Assembly: GCA_951799405.1 (NCBI GenBank)
Contig: OX637344.1
Coordinates: forward strand, 11,284,001-11,348,000
From: Agapetus fuscipes
Lineage: Eukaryota; Arthropoda; Insecta; Trichoptera; Glossosomatidae
Direction: 5' to 3'
Length of the DNA: 64,000 nucleotides
Shown one piece after another: positions 11,600 to 23,060 of the stretch; the first letter of the stretch is position 1, and the number at the start of each line of letters is the position of its first letter. Made by a program: the position numbers and the translations under genes. A model generated the notes under the pieces. The model was given only the letters and a program-made list of their open reading frames with translations, was not told where the DNA came from and made no database searches.

Positions 11600-12059
11600 T
11601 TTAAAATAATATATTTGACTACAAAATATTCACAAGATATATATTTTACATGTTTACAAGTCAACCTTTTGCGTTTCTTATTTCGACAATAAAATATTTT
11701 AGCAAAATGAAAAACCGCCAAAATCTCGCGTGTACATTTACAGTACCTGTATATGGGTACAAATAAGCCTACTGTGCCGACACTATCGGGTCCCGCCAAT
11801 CGTCAAACTTTTTGCAAAACTAATTTGTGTTTTCACGATCAGCCCCATCCCCTGCCTGCTGATATGTCGTGACTGACACCATTAAAAGGCCCACTCAGTA
11901 ATGACGCTATGTCTATTGGGTATTCGGTAAAAGTGACGATTAGGTTATGACAAAATGGTGACAAGAATTTGCTATAATAATAATGTTACAAATGTATCAG
12001 TTTGTTAGTTTTTTATTCAATAAATAACACTTTTAAATTTTAAACACTGTTTTTTAAAA
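11600..12059. other. unassigned AT-rich stretch
   Basis: No gene is recognised. Confidence 0.4.
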
Positions 12060-12175
12060 AATTAAAATTAAAAATAAAATAAACAAATTATATTAGGTTA
12101 CGGGGCGAGTAAAATTTAATAATGTACGACCGGTTTCGGAAACAATGTTTCCATCGTCAGGTACAAAATATTAAA
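12060..12175 (-). mobile_element. PLE lineage D terminal repeat fragment
   Basis: It carries the hammerhead motif below, followed (minus strand) by a leader like that at 4890-4955 (attaaattttactc). No coding sequence remains. Confidence 0.6.
12124..12164 (-). ncRNA. hammerhead-type ribozyme motif, lineage D
   Basis: Reading the minus strand: stem I GTAC, core CTGACGA, one extra T, stem II GGAAAC/GTTTCC with an ATT loop, GAA, palindromic ACCGGT in place of stem III, cleavage-position C, then GTAC to close stem I. All expected pairings are present. Stem III is too short to fold in cis, so the known family behaviour of acting as a dimer is inferred. Confidence 0.8.
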
Positions 12176-12224
12176 TGCCAGTACTGTTTTTTAATTTCAC
12201 AAAATATAATATATTTAAAAAATA

Positions 12225-12600
12225 TTATATTTTAAATTATACTACTAACGTTTTCGACTATTCAGTCATCATCAGGACATTCAGTCATCGTATAAGTTTG
12301 TTTTTATGTGTTTTTACTTATGATTGTGTGTCTATGTTTTTACTTGCTTGTATATGCGTGTATAGACGTAAGTATTTGATAGTTGTACTTCTCGTATTTG
12401 CTCGAAACGTCCACTCGAAAAGCTTCTCGTATAATCTGGTACATGCGAGAATAAGCTTAAGTTATCTATAAATACAGACTGTGATGCTTTGAAGCAGTCA
12501 TTACCCGATAAATACCCGAGCCGTGAAGCCACTAGTACAAAAATTAAAGTGTGAACCATTTGTAAGCAAATTCTTAGTTATTGAGTAAAATAAATTCATG
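12225..12600 (+). repeat. LTR-like promoter fragment
   Basis: It shares ctataaata, gatgctttg, a cagt start-like motif and gagccgt with 2905-2960. No internal retrotransposon coding region follows. Confidence 0.4.
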
Positions 12601-12664
12601 TTTTTATTAAAGTGAACCCAAAGCAAATCGTAAAAATAATAAAGACAATATTGACAGTGCCGTT

Positions 12665-12832
12665 TTGTAATAAATCCTGCAAATGCTAGCCAGGAAATCC
12701 CCGCTTTACCAAAAGTGGACGGCGTAAGCCCCCTTACCTGTAAAAATAAATAGTCTCTACTCACTACATGCAACCCTTTCGGGGAAAACGTTGTAAGCTG
12801 TTGCACTGTATGTATAATTTAGCAGCGTTATA
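12665..12832 (+). repeat. SINE2 3' part, plus
   Basis: It has the ggcgtaagcccccttacctg, gtaaaaataaatag and tttcggggaaaacg segments and the ttgcactgtatgtataattt end. The tRNA-like head is missing. Confidence 0.75.
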
Positions 12833-13369
12833 CTTTAATTAAATCACAAAGAATTGGCTGCGTTATTTGATTTTTTGTAATAGTGTATTTCTAAATGATG
12901 TATTACGAGTATTTAAATGATTTTATTTTTCAAATAATTGGAATCATATAATTCCCTTGAAAAAAATGTTCAATATTCTATTTTACTGGATTTTTTTTTC
13001 AATTTTTATTTTTCTTGTATTTTTTTGGAGTCGGATAGACGAAATCGCTACTTTATACGATTGGGGCTTTGTCTGCCTTGATTCCGGCCCAAAAGTTCAA
13101 CCAGGTATTATTTATCGTTCAAGATCATCCTCTGATAGTAACTGTGGATTGGGAAATATGTTTGGCAGTAACAGTTCGTACGCTGCTTCTCGTATTCTAC
13201 CAAGGAGATTTTTTATTTGAGTTAATTACTTGTAAAACATCGTTTTTTTGCCACGGTACTTACTTAATTTTATTTCTATCAAAGTTTTTTTTGACCCAAT
13301 ATAGGTGACAAATATTTTGCTCTTCCATCATTTGGAATTTGTTTAACGTTTGATTTCCACCCTATCTAT
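12833..13369. other. unassigned stretch with unexplained open frames
   Basis: Overlapping plus-strand frames of 79-87 codons lie at 12957-13308. I recognise no domain and no splice-compatible exon. They are probably chance frames. Confidence 0.35.
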
Positions 13370-13594
13370 AACCTAAACTACAAAAATATATTACATTTGA
13401 GATTCACATTGAATGTATTCCCATTAACAGAAACGTATAAGTTCACACACACACACATGAAGCCCCAAATCTCAAATAAACATAAGCTATGCAACTATTG
13501 GCGACCTTCCCCTGAAACAGAGGTGACATTGTCAAAGTGAACATTTTTTTACAGTATAGGTGGTCAGCCTCATACCAACCTATAAGTCAAGGAA
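13370..13594 (-). repeat. Z repeat, minus
   Basis: A near full-length copy ending at ccaacctataagtcaagga, with an (AC)n expansion near 13443-13456. Confidence 0.8.
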
Positions 13595-13914
13595 TTAGTA
13601 ATACTCTATATTTAAATATTGTTAATACAAAATGTAACTCCAAAACCCATCCCCTTGTATTTTAATGAAGACACATCGACGAAGTGACGGGCCCAACATT
13701 AATTTATGAGGAATCGACAAAACTGCCATCTAGCGTGAGAGACGGTTATTAAAACAATCACAGCAGCTAATAGGCGCCGCCGGGTTCCTAACTACTATCG
13801 CCAGCTTCTCCCTAAAACACTAATGGCGATGTTACCGAAAATACAGCGATAGATATTGTGGATTTATTATTTCGATTTTACATGCAATTTGTTATGCCCC
13901 GTGACTGCTAATTA
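13595..13914. other. unassigned stretch
   Basis: No gene or repeat is recognised. Confidence 0.4.
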
Positions 13915-13917
13915 AAG

Positions 13918-14545
13918 ATTTTAAACATGGATCCGTCAGATGCGGTTAAGACCCTGGTGAGTGCGTTTGTGATGTCTCGGATTGATTATTGCTCAACGCT
14001 TTATAGTGGGCAGCCAAAGAAGCATTTCAACCGCTTTCAATCTGTGTTAAATTCAGCAGCAAGGCTCATATTCGGGATATCCAAATTCGCTCACATCACT
14101 CCGCTGTTAAAAAAACTACACTGGCTTCGTTTCCCGGAGAGGGTGGTCTACCGTGTTTGTTTGATGGTATATAAAGCCATCAATGGCGTGGCTCCACCTT
14201 ATCTGACTGACATGATTTCGGCTGTTGAGATGGTGTGAGGAGGCAGACACTCAGATCTGCGGGCGATGGTGCAATCAATTTGGTTCAGCCGCACCGTCAG
14301 ATCCGTACAAATTTTGGAGACCGTGCTTTCTGTGTTGCGGGTCCGATGGAGTGGAACAGACTGCCACCCGGAGTGAAGAACTCCAAATCTATGGGCATAT
14401 TTCGCGGAGCTCTCAAGACGCACCTTTTCAAAAAGTCTTATCCGTGATCGGAGAGGGCCCTTGAGGTGTGACACACACAAAAACGGCGCTCTCTTATCAT
14501 GTGCAATTAAAAATAAATAAGCCTGATATATATATATATATATGG
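13918..14545 (+). pseudogene. L2/CR1-like LINE, C-terminal part of reverse transcriptase ORF
   Basis: The translation begins with a thumb-region segment (SRIDYCSTLYSG, then ITPLLKKLHWLRFPERVVYR) and continues after one frameshift near 14230 with RQTLRSAG, FGDRAFCVAGPMEWNRLP and LKTHLFKKSYP. These motifs are typical of the C-terminus of L2/CR1-type LINEs. The element is 5'-truncated and lacks the endonuclease and catalytic reverse transcriptase core. Its 3' end (gagagggcccttgaggtgtg, cacacacaaaaacggcgctc) is nearly the same as the tail of SINE1. It ends in a short (AT)n run. Closely related fragments lie at 23455-23650 and 25757-26185. Confidence 0.85.
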
Positions 14546-14549
14546 TGTA

Positions 14550-14655
14550 TATAATCTATGCAAAGACATTTAAGGCATATATTTAATACATGCCCACAAG
14601 CTGGCACATGTGTGTTGACGCTTGCACATGCTGCATGTGTACATACAAAATAAGC
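14550..14655 (-). repeat. Z repeat, minus, 3' part
   Basis: It matches the tgcacatgctgcatgtgtac and atatttaatacatgccc segments only. Confidence 0.65.
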
Positions 14656-15150
14656 CAAAAATGAACAACAGTGTATAGCAGTAAAGAAAAAATTGTAGCG
14701 TGCTAATTTTATGACGTGGCGAATGTGTTTTTTTATTCTTATCAAATCGTATAGAAGCAGAAATAGAATAAAAAGACTAAGAGAAAGATTATTTAGATAT
14801 TTCCATCGAATAGTATAATATTAATACAATACAGCTAATAAGTTTTGGTTCATTGTAGAACAGAATGTTTTTTTAGCGCCTAGTACATATGCAATTTTTA
14901 CAATAAACAAATCTTAAATTTCTTATTGCGAAGGGAAATGTTTTACTTGTTATGTAATATTTCTTCAGCTATAATAAATTGTTTTTGTGGTTTTCAACAA
15001 ACATTATAATATACCAACCATGAAAGTGTAAGTGAAAGTTTAAAACTTTATTTAATTTCTTCAACTGTTATGATTCTTCTCTACATATTTTCTTTACATT
15101 CATCTTCGTCTTATTATTGTAGATCTGTAAGTGCTTATTTAGTAAATACA
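14656..15150. other. unassigned AT-rich stretch
   Basis: No gene or repeat is recognised. Confidence 0.4.
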
Positions 15151-15154
15151 ATAA

Positions 15155-15212
15155 GTTCCGAAGCGCCACATATGTTCCCTTCGGAGATAACACAGGCAAT
15201 AAGTTACTCTTT
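15155..15212 (+). repeat. SINE2 3' end fragment, plus
   Basis: It has the cccttcggagataacacagg segment and the ttatgtgtagtttagttg end of the family. Confidence 0.6.
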
Positions 15213-15349
15213 ATGTGTAGTTTAGTTGTGAGTTGTGTTTTTGTTGATCTGATTATTCAGGACTCTCCTCTTGTGATTCAGAAGATCAGCGCTTCTTTCA
15301 TCTTTTCGTTAGCCGTCTGGTATTTCACAAGCAACAATCTAATTTCTCT

Positions 15350-15445
15350 TCTTTTAATCCATGTGGTCCCTTTGGTCTCTCTAAAATCATCTCCTCTTCC
15401 TGCACCATCTGAAAATGTCCTCGGTCATTCTCATGCTTCTTTTCC
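15350..15445 (-). pseudogene. LINE coding fragment (TEDI-RW type)
   Basis: The minus strand reads RSMRMTEDIFRWCRKRR with a stop and then a DQRDH segment. It matches the better copy at 35335-35540. Confidence 0.5.
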
Positions 15446-15562
15446 TTGTTTTTTATTCGATTTACGATTTCGTAGACATCCCGATTGCATCTTCATGTGG
15501 TCTTATTACCGTGATAAAAGAGAACTCCTCTAATATCAATAATGAAAGAAGTTAATATCAAA

Positions 15563-15692
15563 GGAAAGAGGCCCCCTTACCTGTAAAATTAAATAGGTTC
15601 CACTGGTCACATTCGAAACCCTTCGAAAAAAACGCAGAAAAAAGTTACACTATATATGTAGCTTAGTTGCGTTGCGAGGTTTCATAATTATC
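15563..15692 (+). repeat. SINE2 3' part, plus
   Basis: It has the cccccttacctgtaaaatta segment, gaaacccttcg and the acactatatatgtagcttag end. Confidence 0.75.
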
Positions 15693-16337
15693 ACAGCTTA
15701 TTTTATTTGCAAATCAGGTATTGAAAAAAAGCACAAAACTTAAATGTTGAAATATCTTTACAACTTAGATCGTAGATAAAATATATAGTCATTACAATCA
15801 CCAAGGACAGATTGCCTCGTAAAGGATTTAGTACGAATGCTACCCTTTCTAGTGATACCTCTAGGGGGTGAACGAGAGGGGCTAATCGGAGTAGGGGGTG
15901 GGACGTGGGGGTAGAGATGTTATCAGCGCCCGTACAACAATACTCCCGTATACATTAATTTTGATATTTCAACCGGTCGGAAATCTTAAATCGTTCAAGT
16001 TGGAACCGAAAATTATTTCTCTGCTTCAGTTTCAAACCGATTCAGAACAAATTGTCATGATCTCGACAACCCTGGGTGATCCTTGGTTGAACCCACGATT
16101 CTTCTCCACTCTCGCCTCTGCTTCCTAGTTCTGTGTGTCTGCCTTGGCTGCATCTATTTTGACACCGATCATCCATTGCATTGTACCCTTCGTGGTCTCC
16201 AACGGCCTTGTGGTGCTGAGAATGTTAGATAACTAATCAGGTTTGCGTGGTCCATTCTTAAACCTAGTGTAGGCGCCTTACTTTGATGGAAATTATCACA
16301 TCAAGTTCTTTGTAACTAAACTACACATATAGTGAAA
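15693..16337. other. unassigned stretch
   Basis: No gene is recognised. A G-rich segment lies at 15850-15915. Confidence 0.4.
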
Positions 16338-16562
16338 CTTTTTGCCCGCGTTATCCCTGAAGGGGTCGCATATGGCGATATATTTTTTTACGGGTAAAGG
16401 TGCCGGCCTCACACCAACCACTTTCAGTCAAAGTGGGGGTTTTTCAGCTCCCGGGGGGGGGGGGGGGTTCTCATTTATTGTGAAGGCTGAGTACACCTTG
16501 GGATCGAACCCTTGTTCTCGGGATGGAATGTAAGCATTCTAACGACTGAGTTATCGACCGGA
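16338..16562 (-). repeat. SINE2, minus, near full length
   Basis: The complement has the tRNA-like head (ccggtcgataactcagtcg), a B-box-like GGTTCGATCCC, the family middle and the 3' end. A long G-run at 16450-16466 interrupts it. Confidence 0.8.
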
Positions 16563-16797
16563 CTTTTAACGAGCTTGGTCATCGCTACAAAGCGTCAATT
16601 CTCAATCAAAACCCAGTTGCTGTAAGCCTGGATGGACCTTTTGATGACCGGTCTTTGGTAAAGGTTTATAATTTCTTCAACCCAACGAAGAGCAAATTTG
16701 AAAATATAGATGGTATATTTTTTGTGCGTCGCTGGGATTCGAACCCACAACCATTTACGAGTCAGAAGTGTTACCACTGGACTATGGACCGATCAGT
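16563..16797 (-). repeat. SINE1, minus
   Basis: The complement has the A box (tagtccagtggtaac), the B box GGTTCGAATCCC and the family body. It directly abuts the SINE2 copy. Confidence 0.85.
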
Positions 16798-16979
16798 GTA
16801 GATGTCATTAAGCTCCTTGTTGTACAGACGATCCTAAACATTTTTATCTCTCACCATAGATGTTTCCGAGAATAGTCCTTCCTGAAATGGCATAGAAATG
16901 TGAGAATTATTCCCTTGTATTTTTAAATTTATGATGGGTGCATTATTTTTTATTAAATAAAAAATTGAACATATTATAT

Positions 16980-17090
16980 GAAAAAAACGGATTTTACTGA
17001 CCGTGCAAAAGAGAAAAACGATTTTCTCTGCGTTTCGTCGGAGTCATATCCAACGTCTTCAGGAGACGTGTGTCCTCTACAAACTTTGCA
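16980..17090 (-). mobile_element. PLE lineage E terminal repeat, inverted arm
   Basis: This is the reverse complement of 17300-17404, including the hammerhead-like segment and the ctgaccgtgcaaaagagaa leader. Confidence 0.7.
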
Positions 17091-17280
17091 GTATATGGAG
17101 GCCAGTACTAACTTCAATGATCCAACCTTTCATTAATAGGACGATTTCACAAGAAGACATTATATCGTCCTTTTGTACCACTGGAGCTATAGCGACATCT
17201 ATGGATGTATCTCCGAAGGTTAATAAAAATAAAAATACCAACAACCTTCGGCCTCGATGAAACAACAATAATTGAACAGT
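17091..17280 (+). pseudogene. PLE lineage E, likely C-terminal coding end
   Basis: An open plus-strand frame (TISQEDIISSF, then KVNKNKNTNNLRPR and a stop at about 17258) precedes the terminal repeat, where PLE coding regions normally end. The identity is inferred from position and style, not from strong motifs. Confidence 0.4.
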
Positions 17281-17404
17281 TCGTGGTTCCTCCTTATAGA
17301 GGACACACGTTTCCTGAAGACGTCGGATATGACTCCAACGAAACGTAGAGAAAATCGTTCTTCTCTTTTGCACGGTCAGTAAAATCCGTTTTTTTTCATT
17401 CTTT
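17281..17404 (+). mobile_element. PLE lineage E terminal repeat with hammerhead-like motif
   Basis: At 17310-17355 the plus strand reads CTGAAGA, a GTCGGA-containing stem arm, a degenerate closing arm, GAA, ACGT and then AGAGAAAA. The related copy at 48590-48640 has better pairing. The leader continues up to the ATG at 17408. Confidence 0.65.
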
Positions 17405-17407
17405 AAA

Positions 17408-17830
17408 ATGTCTAACGACCGTAATCATAATTTAAAATCTTTAATATTATATGATACAATATCCTCAAATTTTATAAAAATATTTCACGAGCAACATCTG
17501 TATGAAAACGTAAACCGAATCCGGCCTCAAATTCAAAAGCAATCTTCCCTTCGTCGTTCAGATCTGTTCCACGATACCGCAAACCAGCTACCCTTTAATT
17601 AATTCCATCTAATCGATATCCGCACATCTTTATAGTCAAAGCAGACCCACGTCTCTCGCCAGTGGCCTCAGTATAAACCTTCACGTTTACACGCTACCAT
17701 TCCGTTAAACAATCATAGAAATACCATAGGGAAAAAATTAGGAAAACGCATTTGAGTAGATTTAATAAATTCACACGACGTTCTCATCTCCACCATACAT
17801 TTTGAACTGTCTCTTACCTTGCGTGATATT
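17408..17830 (+). pseudogene. PLE lineage E, N-terminal coding start, decayed
   Basis: An ATG follows the terminal repeat and opens with MSNDRNHNLKSLILYD. The frame stays open to 17602 and then has stops. The same start (atgtctaacgaccgt) occurs on the minus strand at 20690-20712 and 48518-48548. The place corresponds to the MNFHEV-type start of lineage A. Confidence 0.55.
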
Positions 17831-18149
17831 TAACGTTGTTTTTTATTAGCAAAATCCAACTCGCAGTTTTAAAATCAGTATTTAAGATAAACAGTATTTC
17901 AGTAATCAGTACAGACAAAGGGCAGTGTATACCTAAGCTATTTGCCTTGGCTTGTGAACTAAACTATCAATTTTGTTTACAATTGAATATTTTTGTTGTC
18001 ATTTAAATATACATGGTAACTAAACAAGGGCTTCGACTTTTCTTCTTCTCGTGGAAGCTTCACTGAAGGAAGCTTTTTGCACTTTCACGTTGCAAGTTAA
18101 ACTTTATGTGCAGCTTATTTGCATTTGCGTTGTTACGTTGCATTGCAAC
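17831..18149. other. unassigned stretch
   Basis: No gene or repeat is recognised. Confidence 0.4.
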
Positions 18150-18358
18150 AATTATTTGAAAGAATGGATAGACCAAATAAGTAAGATTGCGAAAGAATGG
18201 AAGAAATGGACTTGCCGAGTGTGAATAAAAGAAGAGTATGTATGTGGAAAGTGATGAATGTTAAATATATGAAAGAGATATGCAAGTAGAGACGCATCTG
18301 CGGAAATATCGGCCACCCCTAGTGAAACGGTGGCAGGGTACAAAAACAACAACAACAA
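18150..18358 (+). pseudogene. LINE2 C-terminal end and 3' tail, plus
   Basis: The translation gives WIDQISKIAKEW, a decayed middle, and the family 3' end (ccacccctagtgaaacggtg, ggcagggtac) with an (AAC)n tail. It matches the minus copy at 36476-37190. Confidence 0.7.
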
Positions 18359-18949
18359 TTTATTTTATTAAAACAAAAGTCCTAGAGAGCGTTTGGGGAG
18401 ACATACATTTTTGGTAAAACGCTATTGTCGAATGTGAACGCACAGATTTATACTTGGGGTAAGGGGATGGCCATCTAAAAGCCAAACTCAGGTCGTTTTG
18501 TTCCCAAGCAATAATATTATTGGACCCAAAGCAAAATTACGGCGTTATCAGTCGTGTTTTGATATTGGTTCAGCGAGTATTTGATGGTTTATCTGCTAAT
18601 GGGATATTTCCATTTTGTGAAATTTCAATTATTCCAGAGTCTAGCTCGGTTTTGATGTTTGTATTGTCATTATTAAATCTGAATTTTGAATTTGATTGTG
18701 ATTGAAAATCTTTATCTGTTTTGTGATTTGTTTAATGTTTGTAATAAAATGAAATCCTTTAATGTTACTTTTGAAACAAATTTTTGGTTTCATCCGCTCA
18801 GTTTTCTTTTGGCTTATCTACCATTATTTTCAAAGATTATTTTAAAATGAGATTGTCTCAATAATCACATTTTACACAATCTGAGTCGAAAAAAAAGCCT
18901 TATGGGATCGTTGTTGGATCAAGCGTAGCGTGAAGAATATAGTAAAGAA
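18359..18949. other. unassigned AT-rich stretch
   Basis: No gene is recognised. A short segment (gagagcgttt, gtaaaacgctatt) near 18385-18425 resembles 855-895. Confidence 0.4.
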
Positions 18950-19205
18950 TATATGTTACTGTTACTGTATCCTGCCGCCGTTCCACTATGGGTGGCCGGT
19001 ACCTTTTTCTGTCCTTGCATACCTCTTTTATCTCTTAAAAAATCATCATTTTTTTATACGTACTCTTCTCTTATTCATTTCCTCTGTACACTTTCTTCGT
19101 TAGTCGTTCATCACCCATTCTCTCAAGATGTCCAAACCATCTCATTGTGTTTTTTTGTACTGTCATTCTTAAATTATATGTTATACCACACTCGTTCATT
19201 ACCTA
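18950..19205 (-). pseudogene. LINE2 C-terminal end and 3' tail, minus
   Basis: The complement shows a decayed MRWFGHLE-like coding end and the accggccacccatagtggaa 3' end with a (cagtaa)n tail. Confidence 0.7.
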
Positions 19206-20079
19206 ATCATTGTTGACTTTATCATTCTGTGTCTTTTATTATATAATTACGATTTTATTTGGGGTTCTCTTTTAATTAAACTGCAATTATTTATTTTAAC
19301 AGAATTTATTTTACGCAGCTTGGTTCACAATTTACAATGTACTGATTCCTAGTTCTTGCTTTCGATTTCACGTCTCAATATTTTCATTGACTCTGGCCTG
19401 CACACAATTGCGGCTTACATTTATATACGTTCATACGGACGTTTCTCGACTGTTCTCGATTTCTCGAGCATGGTGTATGATTCCAAAGCGTTATTCTACC
19501 AGCGTGATTAAAATCACGTATGCACTAATACTAGACCATACGTTCGTAACAATTTTAAAGAAAATAACATGAAGAAATAAACTAAGGATAGAATTATTGG
19601 GTATTTTTTTAAAGAATCATAAAAAAAATGCTTGAAAATTGATTGTGTAAAAGTGTTTGACTGATTTATCCGATATTTGTGGACTGCCGTTGATAAATGC
19701 GCAATTGAAAGGGCTGTCAGTGCGCTGGGGGTGTGAGGGGGTGTGAGAGGGTGTGAGGGGGTGTGAGCACTGGTGGTATGAGGGGGATGAACTGAATAAT
19801 CACCTACCAGGTTTTGGTTTCAGCCGTAATGTTTCAAAAAGTGTTGAAAAAGAGCGCGGGGTGATCGGTGGATGTCGCATCAAAAAATGGAAAAAAACAC
19901 AGATACTGAGCTTTCGATTGTGCGCCGATACCATGAAAAACATTATCCTTTTCTTGTTAAGGGAAACCTTAATTGATGCATTTGTTTTAAAATATCAATA
20001 AAAAGATAAAATGGTAGACTTTACATGTAGCCCTGTTTAATTTCATATGTTTCTGTAAAATTTGCAGTTTTTGATACTA
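19206..20079. other. unassigned stretch with a short G-rich minisatellite
   Basis: At 19725-19772 gggtgtgag units repeat in tandem. No gene is recognised. Confidence 0.5.
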
Positions 20080-20330
20080 AGACCGGTCGATGACTCAGTT
20101 GATAGGTAGCTTGCTTTCATAACAAGAGTTTGTGTTAAATTCCCACTGAGGGTGACACAAATGATTTCCCGTTTCGGTGTTTATTTCAAACGCTCAGTCT
20201 ATACGATAGATGAATAGCAGCTCCCTTGAAAGCTGATAACCCCTGCTTTAACTGAAGTGGTTGGCTTCGGGGAAAATGCAGCTAGGAGTTGCACTATATG
20301 TTTAGCTTAGTAGCGTTAGAAGCGTAGCGT
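20080..20330 (+). repeat. SINE2, plus
   Basis: It has the tRNA-like head (ccggtcgatgactcagttga), the gatttcccgtttcggtgttt middle and the ttgcactatatgtttagctt end. An internal part is deleted. Confidence 0.8.
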
Positions 20331-21254
20331 AGACTTTTTTTTTCTTATATTAGATCTAAGGTTTATTTTTCGGAATTCTCTCGCGCGATGCAGATGATCA
20401 GGTGTTGTTCTAAGACCGTTGAGTCATCATCTAGTTTAACTGAAAAAGTTTTTGATTCGATTCTAATGAATCCTAAAGTACATAATATAATCTTACTGGT
20501 TCTAACACCTACATAACACGAAATGATTTATGATAACTGGCATTTTTAGACCTATTTCTTCTTGCACACTAAACGGACGCTTAAGCTCCTGAGCTATTTG
20601 AAGAATGTAAATAAGAAAATTCAATATGTTAACCTTTTTTTAAATTAAGTTTTCTAAAATTAAAACAAAATGTTTCATATTAGTTACGGTCGTTAGACAT
20701 TTTCCACAAAATTTTCTACAGATACCAAAAAACAAACTTATCTGTAGTGTTAAGAAGAATGAGTGCTTCAACGTAAGTGATACGTCTCTTGATGACGGTT
20801 CCTCAAGCAGGTTCTATCAGTTTTTGTAATTCCTTAAAAAATCTTTTGTTTCAAAAGCTAGATTTTGAAACAACTGACGCAGACTTGTTTTGTCGAAAAA
20901 ATCCCTCTCCGATGGGGCTAAGCATGAGTTATCGCATATTTGTCAAGATTATTTGGTCAGATGTGTGCCCTGCCCCCCCTCCCCTTCCTCCGCAACCCTC
21001 ACCTCTGATGTGACGTCACACCGACCATTACCGGACCGATATATCACAATTTCATTTTCGCGCCGAATGGATTTCGTACATTGAAAATGTGGCCAGAAAA
21101 AAATACAAGAAATGGATGCGGTGATTACTAAAGCCTTTTTTGTTTTGTTTAAAAAAGGCTTATACTGGTGCTCCTGATTTATTGATGATTTTAATGCATC
21201 ATGGTATTACCTACTTATTTTGATTATTTTCAGTTGGTAAACTCCGTTTAAGAT
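20331..21254. other. unassigned AT-rich stretch
   Basis: No gene is recognised. A (CCT)-rich run lies near 20970-21000. The lineage E start fragment is listed separately. Confidence 0.4.
20690..20712 (-). mobile_element. PLE lineage E start fragment
   Basis: The complement carries aaaatgtctaacgaccgta, the start of the lineage E frame at 17408, and then diverges. Confidence 0.45.
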
Positions 21255-21440
21255 AAGTGTTTTAAGGCTTTCATGGCCGGCTTCAGTCGAAGAAGAAGCC
21301 CTGAAGAAGTCAGTCGCACGTCACTGACGAAACGTTGCAAAAAGAGAAAAAAGAATAAGCAGCCTACAATTTTGAACATGGCCTACAAGCCCGGAAGGAT
21401 GGAGACATCATCATCATCAACATCATCCGTTTAAGATATT
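21255..21440 (+). repeat. repeat with degenerate hammerhead-like core
   Basis: CTGAAGA at 21301 is followed by a gtcagt/actgac hairpin and GAAACGTT. Stem I does not pair convincingly. The element ends in an (ATC)n-type tail near 21400-21425. Confidence 0.4.
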
Positions 21441-21534
21441 AAATCATCTGTACTCTTTCTTGGACAAAATATATGTTTTTTTTTCTTAATGAATATCAAA
21501 TATTTGTGAAGTTTTTCATACTTTATTTACATAT

Positions 21535-21635
21535 TGAACTACTGAAATGAAGCACCAATTACCTGTTTTGAGCCGCAGCATCCTAGGTCAAAATAGCCAT
21601 GATGATCGCCGATCTTAAATAGAAGTGAATAATGA
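21535..21635 (+). pseudogene. LINE C-terminal end fragment
   Basis: A decayed frame containing VKIAMMIADL matches the fuller copy at 50215-50595. Confidence 0.55.
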
Positions 21636-21654
21636 ACGGAAGAACGTATTCCTA

Positions 21655-21732
21655 AAATACTTAAATACTCTCGTAAAATCATTGCCCACTGGCATTTAAC
21701 GCAAACGCTCTACCCACTGGGCTATCATCAGT
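21655..21732 (-). repeat. tRNA-like SINE head fragment, minus
   Basis: The complement reads tgatagcccagtgggtagag, like an A-box region of a SINE2-type head. Confidence 0.4.
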
Positions 21733-22821
21733 TGAAAAATTATCAAATGAAGTTTGTTTTTTTTTTGTAATTAAGTGCTTACAAGTCAAATACTTTTTTT
21801 TTGACGTCAAAAATTTTCCGTCATTTCTGAATATTCAAGTCCCAACACACGCAAAATCATAAAAAAAACAAAATCCACCCCCAATGGACCATTAGTAAAA
21901 TACACAAACCCAATAATTCAGCGCTGTGAAAGCTCTCACAAAAAAGTCCTGTAAAATATCGAAACAGTAGGGATAATGATTTTAGGGGTGGAATCGACAG
22001 CTTTGACAAGTGGCTTAAAAACGTCCCACACACTGTGGAAGAAAAATGTAACAAAGGGGTGGAAACGTCCCTATTTTTTTTTTTATTTCAATGTATGATT
22101 TGTTTCTATTATTTACGGTTTCATAATTTTGATCGATTGAATGTACAAATGCTCAAAAACATTTTTCAGAAAAATTTCACATATAATTTCTTAGGGTTTA
22201 TTAAATGAAGGTTTTTCAAATATATTTTTTATGCAAACAAAATCCTACAGTCTTGTAGAAATATTAAATTGAATAATTAGAAATAGAAATATTGAATATT
22301 AAATGAAAGAATAAATTTATTACAGCAAGTATATTAAATTCGCAAATAATCCGTTGGCATCTACATGATTTCCAATCTAATATACTTGCCGTAATCAAAA
22401 ACCTAGTTGTTTTTATTTTTATCACTTAAGATGAATAATTAAAAAAAAATGCCTCTACAATCAATAACATTTAAAAAAACTAGTATTTAAAAAAAAACTT
22501 TACAGAACTTATACTTAAGCTTTCGTCCGTAAAGCGAATCGATGGCAATTCGTTTCGCATAACGAATTTAATAACAGCGAATAACGACGTAACGAGCGCT
22601 AACGACGGCCTTGTAACGACGCACAATTAGGGAGTGCTGAGCGCGCCTAGCTCGGCTTGCTGCATTTTCCGAACATCGGTTAAGGGAGGTTTATAGGAAA
22701 ACTTCATCTAGGCTTTACATGTGCAAGATGTAGAAGAATAACCGCAACAGAACCAAACGTTTTTTAAAATTAAATGTAATTCTACCATTCATGCTGATTT
22801 TCGAATGAAACTGGTATTAAA
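21733..22821. other. unassigned AT-rich stretch
   Basis: No gene is recognised. At 22545-22630 there is a taacgacg-rich, GC-richer block resembling 9300-9430. Confidence 0.4.
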
Positions 22822-22923
22822 TTAGATGACAGCAGCAGGCACCTCGGTAGTTGGAGCGCTACGGGCAGCGCAGTTAAGAGGAAACTGGAGAAGAGTGGTT
22901 GCTTCCACTTGGATCACAATATT
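22822..22923 (-). CDS. odorant receptor, possible last exon (6)
   Basis: After a ttgcag acceptor, a phase-0 frame of 33 codons (NIVIQVEATTLLQFPLN onward) reaches TAA at 22824-22822. Phase and total length fit, since exon 5 ends in phase 0 and the family normally has a short last exon. The expected SYSYFTLL-type ending is only loosely matched by ATTLLQF. A different last exon, lost or elsewhere, is possible. Confidence 0.4.
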   Translation of the reverse strand, partial: NIVIQVEATTLLQFPLNCAARSAPTTEVPAAVI

Positions 22924-22976
22924 CTGCAATGAGGAACGAGATTTAGGAGAAAAATTAAATTAGACCAATCTGTGGT

Positions 22977-23060
22977 TAACGCTAGTTATAAATGCTAGTG
23001 GTAAATGCTACAAACTGGTAATCGGAAGGTTGTCGGATCAATTTCTGGCGGAGTGTCATC
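22977..23060 (+). repeat. decayed SINE1 head
   Basis: Fragments such as ctagtggtaaatgct, gtaatcggaaggttgtcgga and ctggcggagtg follow the order of the SINE1 tRNA-like head. Confidence 0.45.
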
